DNA from: Clostridium sp. Marseille-P2415
GTDB taxonomy: Bacteria; Bacillota; Clostridia; Lachnospirales; Lachnospiraceae
Reading direction: 5' to 3'
DNA: 64,000 nucleotides
Assembly (NCBI RefSeq): GCF_900155545.1
Contig: NZ_LT732526.1
Coordinates: forward strand, 3,172,013 to 3,236,012
The notes under the pieces were generated by a model that made no database searches, was not told the origin of the DNA, and was given only the letters and a program-made list of their open reading frames with translations. Positions 8,471 to 17,677 of the stretch are shown here, one piece after another. How positions within the stretch are numbered: the first letter of the stretch is position 1; every line of letters begins with the position of its first letter. The translations under genes were made by a program, and so were the position numbers.

Positions 8471-8500
8471 ATGTATATATAAACATGTAAATATAGACAT
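8471..8500. promoter_or_regulatory. Two overlapping PadR operators between padC and padR
   Basis: ATGT-N8-ACAT occurs twice, at 8471-8486 and 8485-8500, sharing two bases. ATGT-8N-ACAT is the dyad described for PadR of Bacillus subtilis. The sites lie midway between the divergent genes, so both probably respond to PadR. Confidence 0.8.
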
Positions 8501-8553
8501 GTTGTTATCCTTATGATATACTATACACAGGAATTTGTCAAGGAGGATAACAT

Positions 8554-9099
8554 ATGGCAAAAAAGAACACATTAAAATACATTATTCTTGGGCTTTTGGA
8601 AAAGCAGGATTTGGCCGGCTATGATATAACCAAAATATTTGAGGATGAAATCGGCCAATTCTGGCAAGCAAAGCACAGTCAAATCTACCCTGAATTACAA
8701 AAGCTGGAGGGAGCGGGATTAATCTTTTCGCATACAGAAATTGTCGGTAATAAGCTGGAAAAAAGGCTCTATACGCTTACAGGCAAGGGAGGAGCCGAAT
8801 TGGAAGCATGGATTGCCTCTTCGACACCGGAACTGTCTGCCGCAAAAGATGAATTCATTTTGAAGCTGTATTTTATCCGAAGCCAGGACGATGAACGCAT
8901 AAAGGAAATGTTTGCAGAGCAACTGGCACTGCACGCGGAAAAATTGAATCACCTGAAATGGCGAATGGATTCGGTGTTTGCTTCGCCGGAAGAGAAAGAG
9001 CAAAATTACGGTCATTTTTTGATATTGGAACATGCTATCAGGCGGGAAGAGGGATATTTGCAGTGGCTAAAGGAAGTTGATAATAAGCTTAGTATTTGA
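8554..9099 (+). CDS. padR: PadR-family repressor of phenolic acid decarboxylase
   Basis: A 181-residue protein of the long PadR subfamily: N-terminal winged helix (LKYIILGLLEKQDLAGYDITKIF ... QIYPELQKLEGAGLI ... LYTLTGKG) and a helical C-terminal dimerisation domain ending REEGYLQWLKEVD. It is expected to bind the ATGT-N8-ACAT sites upstream and to release them when phenolic acids bind, as in B. subtilis. AGGAGG is 8 bases before the ATG. Divergence from padC supports the assignment. Confidence 0.92.
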   Translation: MAKKNTLKYIILGLLEKQDLAGYDITKIFEDEIGQFWQAKHSQIYPELQKLEGAGLIFSHTEIVGNKLEKRLYTLTGKGGAELEAWIASSTPELSAAKDEFILKLYFIRSQDDERIKEMFAEQLALHAEKLNHLKWRMDSVFASPEEKEQNYGHFLILEHAIRREEGYLQWLKEVDNKLSI

Positions 9100-9189
9100 A
9101 AACACCACGCTGTATCCGATTAGGAGCATATTATTAAGCGTTATCTGCTCTCTGGCTACAAAGATAGGATAGTTCGGCGTCATCCCAGA

Positions 9190-9592
9190 CACTTTACCAT
9201 ACGTTTTAAGTTTAAGGCGGTCGCCGATAAGAGGCAGTGGTGCTTTGCTGCCTCTATTCCCCCCCGAACAGCCATTTTAAGTTATGTATCCATTTCTGGG
9301 CTGCGAAGCTGCCCTCACACCAGATTTGACGTAGCTTCAGGATCTGTTTATGATTGGGTATTTCCTCTGTTTCCCTTTGCCTACTTACTGCTTCCTCAAA
9401 GATATTGACCCGCATCGTCCGGCTTCGGTGGCTATCACTCACACAGCGGCTTAACAGCGCACACTCCCGGCAGTCCTTCCGGTCAGCCCTGTAGATCCGG
9501 CAGATATTGTAGTGCTCCCTCTCAAGACTCAGCAGCGTCAGTTCCTTTCCACTCGGGTAAATGAAACAGTCTTTTTGATAAGTACCCGCCAA
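9190..9592 (-). pseudogene. IS1182-family transposase, C-terminal remnant, frameshifted
   Basis: The frame from 9592 carries the Cys-rich pattern YRADRKDCRECALLSRC and the downstream EGSFAAQKWIHNLKWLFG typical of the C-terminal part of IS1182-type DDE transposases. It stops early; in another frame the next ~60 bases encode EAAKHHCLLSATALNLKRM, the normal continuation, so a frameshift lies near 9255. The N-terminal half is missing. A dead fragment in the accessory region. Confidence 0.7.
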
Positions 9593-9711
9593 ACTCGCGT
9601 TTTTTTGCCAGGCGGGTATTACTCAATTTTTGGTTAAAAATCAGGCAGAATTATAAATTGCAGTTAGTATATGCTTTTAATTTTTAAGTCGATGCTCCAA
9701 CATAAATTAAT

Positions 9712-10300
9712 CTATAAATAGCTCTTTTCTATCATCGTTTCACTGATTACGGTACCATTCAAAAGCATGTCCTCAAGGTTGATTAAATCACAATTATGCA
9801 TAGTAATCCGAATCATGGAAATGAATGATTCCCTGTCTGTCCGCTTCTACAATGTCCTTCGGAAGTAGTAATCTGCTGGTAATATCTTTACTGACCTCTC
9901 CCGCCATATAATCCCGCTGAACACTATTTACAGTCGGATTTTTATTTGAATTTTCCTGTTTAATGTCTTCATTATTGCACTCAATCAGGGTCATTATCCT
10001 GTTATCCGTCGTATTCGCTTTTCTGACCAAAGATCTTTTATACCGATATTTAATATAACCTCTGGCCACATCAAAAGCACCGGTTGACATAATTTGGTTT
10101 TCAACCATATCCTGTATTTCTTCCACTGACACCCCTCGGTTTATTTTCTGGCATTTGTATTGGATATAATCTGCAATATCACTAATTTGTTCCTCTTTTA
10201 ATTTCATATTTTCCGATGCCTGATTGGCCTTTGTGATTGCCATAATTATCTTGTTATAATCAAATATTTCTTCTGAACCATTTCTCTTTAATATCTTCAT
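9712..10300 (-). pseudogene. nrdD: Anaerobic ribonucleotide reductase NrdD, N-terminal remnant
   Basis: Residues 1-95 are an ATP-cone (KRNGSEEIFDYNKIIMAITKAN...) and the rest matches the start of the class III reductase (SVQRDYMAGEVSKDITSRLLLP, IHFHDSDYYA). The frame then meets a stop, but the next bases in another frame read MHNCDLINLEDMLLNGTVIS, the normal NrdD continuation, before ending at 9712. So a small indel is followed by loss of the remaining ~500 residues, including the glycyl-radical domain. A working copy must exist elsewhere if the strain is a strict anaerobe. Confidence 0.85.
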
Positions 10301-10440
10301 TCTTCTATCTCCTTTTATTTTATAGAATGATTATATCACTACCATTTTTATATTTCAGTTGCATTTGCACCATTTTTTCATTATAATACTATATATAGTA
10401 TCATAAGCGCTATGAAACTCCATATAAGGTGGTTATTTCT

Positions 10441-10743
10441 ATGCAATCCCCATATAACACAGAAACAGAGCTTTTTTTATGCAATTATTTTTCATCTCAA
10501 ACCTTGTCTGTAAATAAGCATCAACTAATTTATCATTCCTTTGATAAAAATGATCTGATTGGAAAAGTTGTAAATGGCTGTGTATGTTTTGTTTTGGTTA
10601 CGCCTGACAGTGGTGAACGTATCATCGCCTATTATGAAAAAGATGAATATTTCACCAGCAACTTATTATCTTGTTTAAATTATATTGAAGTTTACGGCAT
10701 TATCTCGAGTACCAAAAGTGTCCTTAATGTCTGGAAAGCATAA
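10441..10743 (+). pseudogene. Crp/Fnr-type regulator truncated after part of the cNMP domain
   Basis: About 100 residues resembling the cyclic-nucleotide-binding beta-roll of Crp/Fnr regulators (LIGKVVNGCVCFVLVTPDSGERIIAYYEKDEYF). The C-terminal winged helix that would bind DNA is absent; the frame ends at a TAA next to IS91-like debris. AAGGTGG lies before ATG 10441. It is divergent from the nrdD remnant, so the pair may have been an anaerobic regulator and its target. Without an HTH it cannot act as a normal regulator. Confidence 0.6.
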
Positions 10744-10780
10744 AAGCTCTGTAAGTTATTGACATAGAGCATAATAAATA

Positions 10781-11007
10781 TTAATTATCCGATATGATAA
10801 ACACCACATGAAAATACTGTACAGACAGCAGGTCCTCTTTTCTTACCTCGATCCATCGCTCTTTCGCCAGTGTCTGGCACTTGGGACAATGCCGATTGCG
10901 GCAGGAGTTGTACGAAATTTGTGTATATCCGCATTCATCACACTCGTCCACATGGCAGCCCATGGCAGCGGTACGACACCTTTCAATCTCTGAATCCCAT
11001 CTCCTTT
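10781..11007 (-). pseudogene. IS91-family transposase, zinc-binding N-terminal fragment
   Basis: The sequence RCRTAAMGCHVDECDECGYT followed by ISYNSCRNRHCPKCQ is the IS91/IS1294-type transposase zinc domain. The HUH catalytic part is missing; the frame ends soon after VVFIISDN. It is joined on its 5' side, in another frame, to the start of a tyrosine recombinase. Confidence 0.75.
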
Positions 11008-11250
11008 TCAGTGCTTTTCGTAGAGGAATTTCAGCGCCGCATTGTGCGCATTGACTGTACTGGCGGACAGCTTTTTGGTAGCAGCCAGATGATAGAGAAA
11101 CACCTTGATTTCGTTTTCTGTCACCTCTGTTACAGGCTTTCCACAGAATTTCTGAAGCTTCTTTACATACTGCACATACTTCTTTTGAGACGATTCCGCC
11201 AGCCCTCTGATCTGCATTTCTACGACCATTTTTTGAATTGCATGATCCAT
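11008..11250 (-). pseudogene. Tyrosine recombinase N-terminal (SAM-like) fragment of an IS91-type element
   Basis: An 80-residue frame with the core-binding fold of phage integrases (LAESSQKKYVQYVKKLQKF, EIKVFLYHLA, STVNAHNAALKFLYEKH). The catalytic domain with Arg, His and Tyr is deleted, and the sequence runs into the IS91 zinc domain. Some IS91-like elements carry such an integrase next to the transposase, so the two fragments are probably one element collapsed by deletion. Confidence 0.7.
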
Positions 11251-11265
11251 TTACCATGCCTCCTT

Positions 11266-11583
11266 TCATTCTCCGCATACCATAATATCCGATAAAGCGT
11301 ATTTAGAGCTGTATTTGCTTTTTTCTGTCTTTGATTTCTTTTCGGCAGATGGCTTGTATATAGCAGCCCGCCTTGCCTTTTCTTCCTGCACCTTATAAAA
11401 AAGCTCTCTTGGGATAATCGCCTCATGATTGTCCTCAATATAGTACTGCGGAACAATTCCTTGGTTTTTCACTCGTTTCTTACTAAGAAAATCTACGGTA
11501 TAGGTCTTTTGCAGTAATGCATCGCCCATATATTTTTCATTAGCTTGTGTCAAGACGTACAACAAAAAAATACTCACTTTCAA
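11266..11583 (-). pseudogene. Large serine recombinase, internal fragment
   Basis: The 105 residues match the 'recombinase' domain of large serine recombinases ([54 protein letters not shown]), ending at the first Cys of the zinc ribbon. The N-terminal resolvase domain with the catalytic Ser and the C-terminal part are missing. Such enzymes integrate ICEs and phages, so this is probably a relic of the island's own or a nested element's integrase. Confidence 0.8.
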
Positions 11584-11758
11584 CTACAAAACTGACAGCA
11601 AGTATTTTTGTATCGTAAATGGTAAATAACCAGTCCAGGCCAATAAGTTCGCCGCCCGATTGGGGCGGCGGTATATTTACCGTATTTTTAGTTTTCTACA
11701 ACAATCAGGTAATTCCTCTTACCACGGCATTAGTTCTGCCATTTTATCTTCTGGAACA

Positions 11759-12070
11759 TTATTTCTTGGATAATGCATTAACTGCTTCAATGTTCTCGAT
11801 AGCCGCCTCCACTACAAGATCACACTCTGCAGCATCGTTCGGATCAAGAGTCGCATGAAGGTTGGACATAATAACTGCTTTTTCTTCTTCTGTCTTTTTA
11901 CCTTTGCTTATGTCTTTATCCAAAAGTTTTTCGACAAAAGCCATACGTCCATCGATAAATTCCTGCTTAATATCATTCAAAAACACTTTTTTACCGGCCT
12001 GTGCAAAGACCTGTGCGATTCCTCCGCCCAACTGTCCAGCACCGATAACCATTATGGTTTGTATTGCCAT
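11759..12070 (-). pseudogene. hbd: 3-hydroxybutyryl-CoA dehydrogenase, N-terminal remnant
   Basis: The NAD-binding Rossmann start (IMVIGAGQLGGGIAQVFAQAG, with LNDI at the end of beta-2) and DLVVEAAIENIEA are characteristic of Hbd/FadB-type dehydrogenases. Only 103 of about 285 residues remain; the catalytic His/Glu and the C-terminal domain are lost. The start is set at ATG 12070 because AGGAGA lies before it. Confidence 0.8.
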
Positions 12071-12089
12071 TTCTATCTCCTTTATATTT

Positions 12090-12130
12090 ACTGGTAAATC
12101 AAAATCCATCATGAATCCTGATTTACCAGT
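12090..12130. repeat. Perfect 12-bp inverted repeat, 17-base spacer
   Basis: ACTGGTAAATCA and TGATTTACCAGT are exact complements just upstream of the hbd remnant. There is no T run after either arm. Possible operator or leader hairpin. Confidence 0.5.
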
Positions 12131-12190
12131 ATGAGGAAATTCACAATCGGTCCCTTGCTGGACACGATTGGTTAAGAATTGCTATATTAT

Positions 12191-14191
12191 TTAGTCAACT
12201 CTTGGAAGTTCGTCTGCATCAATAATTGTTTTCTGGAGTTTGCTCATAAGTCTTGTCACATCAAATCCCGGTATCATCATTTCTCCTTCATGAACTCCAC
12301 CTGTAACACTTGCCTCAAATGGCCATTCAAGCCACTCAGCCTCATGATTTGTTGGAATAATAGGCAGTGTAATTGATGAAGGATGTTCTGCATCGTGATA
12401 GATTGTCTGATTAGCAATTACATAGTCTTTTGCTGTACATGTATTAAGGTCAACAAATGCATTCGGATTTACATCCCACAGAGGTGATGCTGCACTGATT
12501 ACTTCTACACGGATCCTATGTCCTTTTTTGAACATGCAGCTTGTTACATGCATTGGGAGTTCCAGTTTTTCAATCTGTCCTGGAATCATAGCTTCTGGCG
12601 CACGGCGATCTTTACGATAACGTCCACGGCATCCGCCCATTGTAAGATGTCTTGCCTTGCCATCTGGGAACACATCAACCAATCGCATAATAAAGTCTGA
12701 ATCAGTTGCACTTGTAGACGCATAAAGTGTTGCATTAACCCAACCTGTGATTTCTGTATCTTCTTCAAGTACAGGTGTAGTATATACAAGCATATCTTCT
12801 CTGCCTTCTGCTGCGCTTACATCTCCATATCCTCCCATCATCAAGTCATTATCACAAATAGATGGAGCTGGATTTGCCGGATCTGCTTTATAAGTATCTA
12901 CTGCCTCTGCAACAGGTTTTTCAGTAGAAAGTACACCGTCACCACTGCTTGTATTTGCATTTCCATTACTGTGAAGGTAGAACTCTGTATACTGTGTATC
13001 TGCAATAGGCCATGACTTTTCAGCGCGCCAGCGTTCTTCACCCTGAACAAAAATAAGCGCTTTGCCCTTGTCAAAAACTTCGCATGGGATATTTCTAAGC
13101 TGTCGGTCGCTCCAGGACAGAATCATACTTGGATGATCAGTCATTGTGGAGGTTATATATTCAGGATTATCACTCATTCTAACTCCAACATGGTTATATG
13201 GACTTAATACAAGGCGATGACCATCAGCAATTTCCTGTGTAGGTGCATCCTTAACGGCCTGCTCATAAGCCTTAACAGCATTTAAAGTAAATACATCGTT
13301 GTATCCAGTCATGAATAGTAATGGTTTATTAAATGCATGTGGTCTTTCTGTAGTGTCGTTGTAAGAGAAGAAATCCATGTTTTCACGATTCTCCACCCAT
13401 TTTCTCCAGAACCTGATATGACGAAAAACAGGAAGGTTTAAAACGCCATATTTTGGTACAAATTCTCTTACCAATTTTTCTGCGTATGCGATGTGTTCTG
13501 TCACTAATTCAGGAATCTTTCCAATGATTTCCTCCTCTTTTCTGATAGCTTCTACCACAGCTAATGGGTATCTTTCTAATTCACCCTTGAACATCTGAAG
13601 TGCCCATATAAGCTGGAGCTTTAATGTAAAAAATCCGTTTGTATACCCCCAGTCTCTGTGTCCACTATTTACTGCAGGTGCGAAAATAAATGATGTTGAT
13701 ATACCACACTTATTGTCTGCTAACCATGGAAGCAGCTGTGAAGCGCCCATCCATGAAATGCCATATGTGGCAATCTGTCCATTACACCAAGGCTGTTTAA
13801 GAATCCAGTTGATTGCATCAATACCGTCCTTATGTACTCCCCAGCCCCCACGATCCGGGCAGCCATCCTGGCCCCAGCCTTCATCGCATAAAGGGTGCAT
13901 CTGACCCTCGCTGTGATATGTTCCACGTCCGGAAATTACCATTGAAGCATAACCATCTGCAGTTGAGAATTCTTCCATACACCAACTTGGCCATGCACCA
14001 TATCCAAGTGTTGATGTAGCTCTATATCCTGTACGATTAAGTACTACTGGATATTTTTTGGTAAAATCCACCTTTCCGTCCTTAGCTGGGAATGTGATTA
14101 CAGCACACATTCTTGAACCGTCACGCATTGGAATCATGATGTCATCAAAGACTGCAACTTCATGATCGTAAGATTGAAATTTGTTTGACAT
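12191..14191 (-). CDS. CocE/NonD-family alpha/beta hydrolase
   Basis: A 666-residue member of the X-Pro dipeptidyl-peptidase S15 / CocE family. The N-terminal hydrolase domain has the start signature IMIPMRDGSRM, nucleophile Ser146 in TYGISWMG, an acid in FMTGYNDVF and His in SPYNHVG. The C-terminal ~230 residues form the jelly-roll typical of the family (ITGWVNATLYASTSATDSDF, GHRIRVEVISA). Relatives cleave esters or amides such as cocaine or glutaryl-cephalosporin side chains, or peptides. No signal peptide. It shares strand and region with the SDR and OYE genes, though IS debris lies between. Substrate unknown. Confidence 0.85.
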   Translation of the reverse strand: MSNKFQSYDHEVAVFDDIMIPMRDGSRMCAVITFPAKDGKVDFTKKYPVVLNRTGYRATSTLGYGAWPSWCMEEFSTADGYASMVISGRGTYHSEGQMHPLCDEGWGQDGCPDRGGWGVHKDGIDAINWILKQPWCNGQIATYGISWMGASQLLPWLADNKCGISTSFIFAPAVNSGHRDWGYTNGFFTLKLQLIWALQMFKGELERYPLAVVEAIRKEEEIIGKIPELVTEHIAYAEKLVREFVPKYGVLNLPVFRHIRFWRKWVENRENMDFFSYNDTTERPHAFNKPLLFMTGYNDVFTLNAVKAYEQAVKDAPTQEIADGHRLVLSPYNHVGVRMSDNPEYITSTMTDHPSMILSWSDRQLRNIPCEVFDKGKALIFVQGEERWRAEKSWPIADTQYTEFYLHSNGNANTSSGDGVLSTEKPVAEAVDTYKADPANPAPSICDNDLMMGGYGDVSAAEGREDMLVYTTPVLEEDTEITGWVNATLYASTSATDSDFIMRLVDVFPDGKARHLTMGGCRGRYRKDRRAPEAMIPGQIEKLELPMHVTSCMFKKGHRIRVEVISAASPLWDVNPNAFVDLNTCTAKDYVIANQTIYHDAEHPSSITLPIIPTNHEAEWLEWPFEASVTGGVHEGEMMIPGFDVTRLMSKLQKTIIDADELPRVD

Positions 14192-14286
14192 AGTATTTCT
14201 CCTCCTTTTTTCTTACTATGACTTCTCGGAATCATATATTATTTTTTCGACTGAAGGCGATTTTATTGTTACCTATTATTTCTGAC

Positions 14287-14456
14287 GGTCATTCCGCCTG
14301 TCAGGATACTTTTGTATCCCTTTCTCTTAAATATTATCCAATCCTTTTGTTCTTTCTAAGCGTACTTGAGAAACAATTGTTGAATTCTAGTATCTGGATT
14401 TATCTCTTATGCAAGACTGCTATTCTAAATATGGACCCGAACCCCGGCTTCCTTCT
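14287..14456 (+). mobile_element. IS remnant, copy of the element at 23.4 kb
   Basis: The 5' end of an IS: the hairpin-forming GGATACTTTTGTATCC and the coding start that follows match positions 23423-23620, with several indels. Only about 170 bases remain, cut before the bulk of the transposase gene. Apart from this the 14192-14556 gap holds nothing recognisable. Confidence 0.6.
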
Positions 14457-14556
14457 GATGAGCCTCTGCCCATAGCTATCATATCGGCTTTTTCACTTAT
14501 AATTGCATTTAGGTTATGGAGTTGGGGTTATTATCCTCAAACTGTATAACTACTGA

Positions 14557-15327
14557 CTATTTAATAGTATAACCTCCGTCAATTACAACGGCAGAACCGT
14601 GGATAAAATCAGAATCTTCACTGGCAAGGAATAATGCCAATTGAGCGACTTCCACCGGCTGTGCAAATCTTTGTGCAGGAGTCGCGCGTACCTGTGCCAT
14701 AATTGCTTCACCTGCTGCTTCTCCTGCTTCGCCATTAATCATCGGGGTCACCATGGGAGTTTCTATAAGTCCCGGACAAATTGCATTAACTTTTATTCCT
14801 TTAGGACCATAATCGCAGGAAAGTTGTTTGGTATATCCAATAACAGCATGTTTTGAAGCCGTATATCCTGCGCCACCGCCACCCGCTAATAATCCTGAGC
14901 AGGAAGCAATATTAATAATTACACCTTTACCTCTTTCAATCATTTGAGGTAATATCAGGTTCGAAATCCGATATGGAGCTTTTACGTTAACATCCATAAG
15001 TCTGTCCCAGGCTTCTTCGGAAGTCTCCAGGGAGGGTGCACAATAATCGTAAATGCCTGCGGTATTGCTAACAATATCAATTTGTCCAAATTCTTCCTGT
15101 CCAGATCTTACCATCTCCTTAATACTATTTAGATCTGTAAGATTCACTTGAACAGCCAAAGCTTTGCCTCCTTTGGAACTAATTTCATTAGCTACATTCG
15201 TAACACCTTCCAAATTGATGTCTGCTGCAATAACTTTTGCCCCATTTTCCGCAAAGAGTAAAGCTTGAGCCTTTCCCATTCCTGATGCTGCTCCAGTTAT
15301 CAAAGCTACTTTTCCACTTAGTTTCAT
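14557..15327 (-). CDS. Short-chain dehydrogenase/reductase (SDR, classical FabG-like)
   Basis: A 256-residue classical SDR: cofactor loop TGAASGMG (residues 11-18), Asp36 after beta-2 (AADIN) favouring NAD(H), NTAG in place of NNAG, catalytic Ser in IASCSG and Tyr155-x3-Lys159 in YTASK. It probably interconverts a hydroxyl and a ketone on a small molecule. It lies between the CocE hydrolase and the OYE-like reductase on the same strand, suggesting a shared pathway. A near-perfect palindrome sits 25 bases upstream of the start. Substrate not determinable. Confidence 0.88.
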   Translation of the reverse strand: MKLSGKVALITGAASGMGKAQALLFAENGAKVIAADINLEGVTNVANEISSKGGKALAVQVNLTDLNSIKEMVRSGQEEFGQIDIVSNTAGIYDYCAPSLETSEEAWDRLMDVNVKAPYRISNLILPQMIERGKGVIINIASCSGLLAGGGGAGYTASKHAVIGYTKQLSCDYGPKGIKVNAICPGLIETPMVTPMINGEAGEAAGEAIMAQVRATPAQRFAQPVEVAQLALFLASEDSDFIHGSAVVIDGGYTIK

Positions 15328-15352
15328 ATTATCTCCTCCATTTTTCGTTTGT

Positions 15353-15372
15353 CAGTGTAAAGTTTTACACTG
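15353..15372. promoter_or_regulatory. Palindromic operator-like site upstream of the SDR gene
   Basis: CAGTGTAAA and TTTACACTG are exact complements around two central bases. The size and symmetry fit an operator for a dimeric regulator such as the nearby TetR-type protein, but binding is an inference. Confidence 0.5.
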
Positions 15373-15501
15373 GCATTTTTATTTGAAACCTTTATATATC
15401 AAGGTTTGCATCACAAAAAATAACGATTCCCCCTTTTTTCTAGTATAATTGAAGTCACCACAACACTAACAAAATATATTCCTCTTAGCATTAGGTGTTT
15501 G

Positions 15502-15741
15502 ATGATACACGAACAATATGATTGCAAAGAACTTATTGCTTACTTTCACAAACGGTATGCTAAACTAATTAAGCCTGTTCATATCCGTAAAAGGTTCTAC
15601 GCCTAATGTTCCTACCGATACTGTCTGGCCCCGCTGTGGTGTTCCCATGAATATCTCTACGATAATAATGGGGGAAAAGGCCAGTATCAATGTTCTGTTT
15701 GTACCGCTGCTTTTATCATCGGTGAGCAACATACAAAACTG
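15502..15741 (+). pseudogene. Zinc-ribbon transposase, N-terminal remnant
   Basis: In one frame with an internal TAA the sequence encodes IAYFHKRYAKLIKPVHIRKR, then EYLYDNNGGKGQYQCSVC, a zinc-ribbon start seen in some DDE transposases. It ends against the stop codon of the OYE-like gene, suggesting an old insertion exactly there. The IS family is not certain. Confidence 0.45.
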
Positions 15742-17664
15742 CTATATTGTAATTGCAATGTTAAAAGCTTCATTAACTGCGTGAATAATCTGTCTGGCTT
15801 TTACACAATCTCCAATTGCATTATATCCAATGCCGAGTGAATCAAGCTCTGATAGCAAGCTTTGATTTGATCTTGCACCTGCCGCCATAACAACAGTATC
15901 AATATTTTCAAGCTTAATGTCTGAGCCATTCTGTTCGACAACAATATATCCTTCACCGATTTCTTTTAGCTTGCTGTTACACATGATGTTTAGATTTGGT
16001 TCTATGTTGAAATATGACATCATGAAAGCTTTGGCTGCGCCAGCCATATCTCTTGCAATCTCATCCACCATTTCAACAATGGTAACCTTTTTATGCTGTG
16101 TTAGCAAAAATTCCGCAGTTTCACTTCCAACAAGACCTCCTCCTATTACAGCAATGTTTTCTCCTGTTTCAGCTCCGACTAATACATCTCTTGCTGAAAT
16201 TACAGACTGTGAATCAGAACCCGGTACATTTATCATTACAGGTAAGGAACCTGTTGCAACAATCACTTCATCTACTCCTAGGTCTTTGATTTGCTGAGCA
16301 GTTACTTCTTCACCTGTGCGAATAGTTACTCCAAGTTTATTGATTTCATGAACCTGATAATCTAAATAGGTTTTTAAGTCTTTCTTATAAGGTGGAACAG
16401 ATGCTTCATTCAGCTGTCCGCCAAGACATGATTCTTTTTCAAACAGTGTTACATCATGACCCCTCATAGCCGCTATTTTAGCTGCTTCCAATCCGGCAGG
16501 ACCAGACCCTATAACTACAATTTTTTTCTTGTCTTTTGCTGGCGAAAGATCATATCTATATTCATTGCCGGCCATCGGATTGATCATACATTCGACAGCA
16601 TTGCCACCAAGCAACTTCTCTACACAGCCCTGATTACATGAGAGACAAAGTCTTATATCTTCAAACCTGCCCTCTTTCATTTTATTCGGAAATTCAGGGT
16701 CGCAAATAAGGGAACGTCCCATTACTATGAAATCTGCTTTTCCTTCGCTTATGATTTTTTCTGCAAGGCTAAAGTCTTTTATTAGCCCGACTACAGCTAC
16801 AGGAATAGCATTGTTGATGGCATGTTTTATTTTTGTGGCATTTTCAACGTTAAAACCGTATCCAGCTGCTATTGTTGGAGTCTGTAAATGAGCACTTTCA
16901 TAAACACCCCTTGAACATATTATAGCACTTACCCCATTTGCAACAAGTTTCTTTGCAAATTCACAGGTATCCTCAATCCTTATTCCACCAGCTACACCTT
17001 CTTCTGCACTTAATTTATATGCTACTGGAAATTCATGACCAACATTTTCTCTAACAGATTTCAATACTTCTAATGGGAAGCGCTCTCTGTTTTCCTGACT
17101 TCCACCATACTCATCTTGTCGTTTATTGCTATATGCTGACTGGAACTGGCAAATAAGGTATCCATGACCGCCATGTATCTCAACTGCATCAAATCCCGCT
17201 TCCTTAGCACGACGGGCAGCAGCACCATATTCATTTACAAGTTCATGAATTCTTTCAATTGATAATTCCTTTGGCATTTCCTGCATTACCGGACAAGGAA
17301 TTGGTGATGGTGCCTCTAAGGCTTCACCTGTTGACGCTGATGAAGTCTGTCTTCCCGCATGGTGTAGCTGTATAGAAACCTTTGCACCGCAGGCATGGAT
17401 CCTTTCGACAAATTTCTTCCATGCTTCAACATTACTGTCCTGATGAAGTCCTGCCTGAGTCGGGAATCCTCTTCCAGCTTTACTAATGTATCCTGCTTCG
17501 ACGGTAATCATACCAACACCGCCTTTTGCCCTTTCTTCATGATATCTCGTGAATCGTTCAGAAGGAGTACCATCATCGTTACAATAATTTGTAACCATGG
17601 CAGACATAATAATTCTGTTTTTTAAATCAATGCTACCAAATTTTGCTTTTTCAAATAATTTCAT
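15742..17664 (-). CDS. NADH:flavin oxidoreductase (OYE family, 2,4-dienoyl-CoA reductase / BaiCD-like)
   Basis: A 640-residue three-domain enoate reductase. Residues 1-340 form an FMN-binding OYE barrel (FGSIDLKNRIIMSAM, IQLHHAGRQ, DAVEIHGGHGYLICQF, YGGSQENRERFPLEV). A Cys cluster CLSCNQGCVEK then binds 4Fe-4S, and the C-terminal part has two dinucleotide folds (IVVIGSGPAGLEAA and IAVIGGGLVGSETA) for FAD and NAD(P)H. Length and plan match 2,4-dienoyl-CoA reductase and clostridial BaiCD/BaiH, which reduce C=C bonds next to a carbonyl. Start ATG 17664 has GGAGG before it. A TetR gene lies upstream. The substrate could be an enoate, a steroid-like enone or a phenolic derivative. Confidence 0.9.
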   Translation of the reverse strand: MKLFEKAKFGSIDLKNRIIMSAMVTNYCNDDGTPSERFTRYHEERAKGGVGMITVEAGYISKAGRGFPTQAGLHQDSNVEAWKKFVERIHACGAKVSIQLHHAGRQTSSASTGEALEAPSPIPCPVMQEMPKELSIERIHELVNEYGAAARRAKEAGFDAVEIHGGHGYLICQFQSAYSNKRQDEYGGSQENRERFPLEVLKSVRENVGHEFPVAYKLSAEEGVAGGIRIEDTCEFAKKLVANGVSAIICSRGVYESAHLQTPTIAAGYGFNVENATKIKHAINNAIPVAVVGLIKDFSLAEKIISEGKADFIVMGRSLICDPEFPNKMKEGRFEDIRLCLSCNQGCVEKLLGGNAVECMINPMAGNEYRYDLSPAKDKKKIVVIGSGPAGLEAAKIAAMRGHDVTLFEKESCLGGQLNEASVPPYKKDLKTYLDYQVHEINKLGVTIRTGEEVTAQQIKDLGVDEVIVATGSLPVMINVPGSDSQSVISARDVLVGAETGENIAVIGGGLVGSETAEFLLTQHKKVTIVEMVDEIARDMAGAAKAFMMSYFNIEPNLNIMCNSKLKEIGEGYIVVEQNGSDIKLENIDTVVMAAGARSNQSLLSELDSLGIGYNAIGDCVKARQIIHAVNEAFNIAITI

Positions 17665-17677
17665 ATTGCCTCCATTC

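Noticed and set aside
11650-11670. CGCCGCCC/GGGCGGCG hairpin
   Set aside because: A strong stem but no T run and no gene end close by on either strand; possibly the end of a mobile element, not enough to call.
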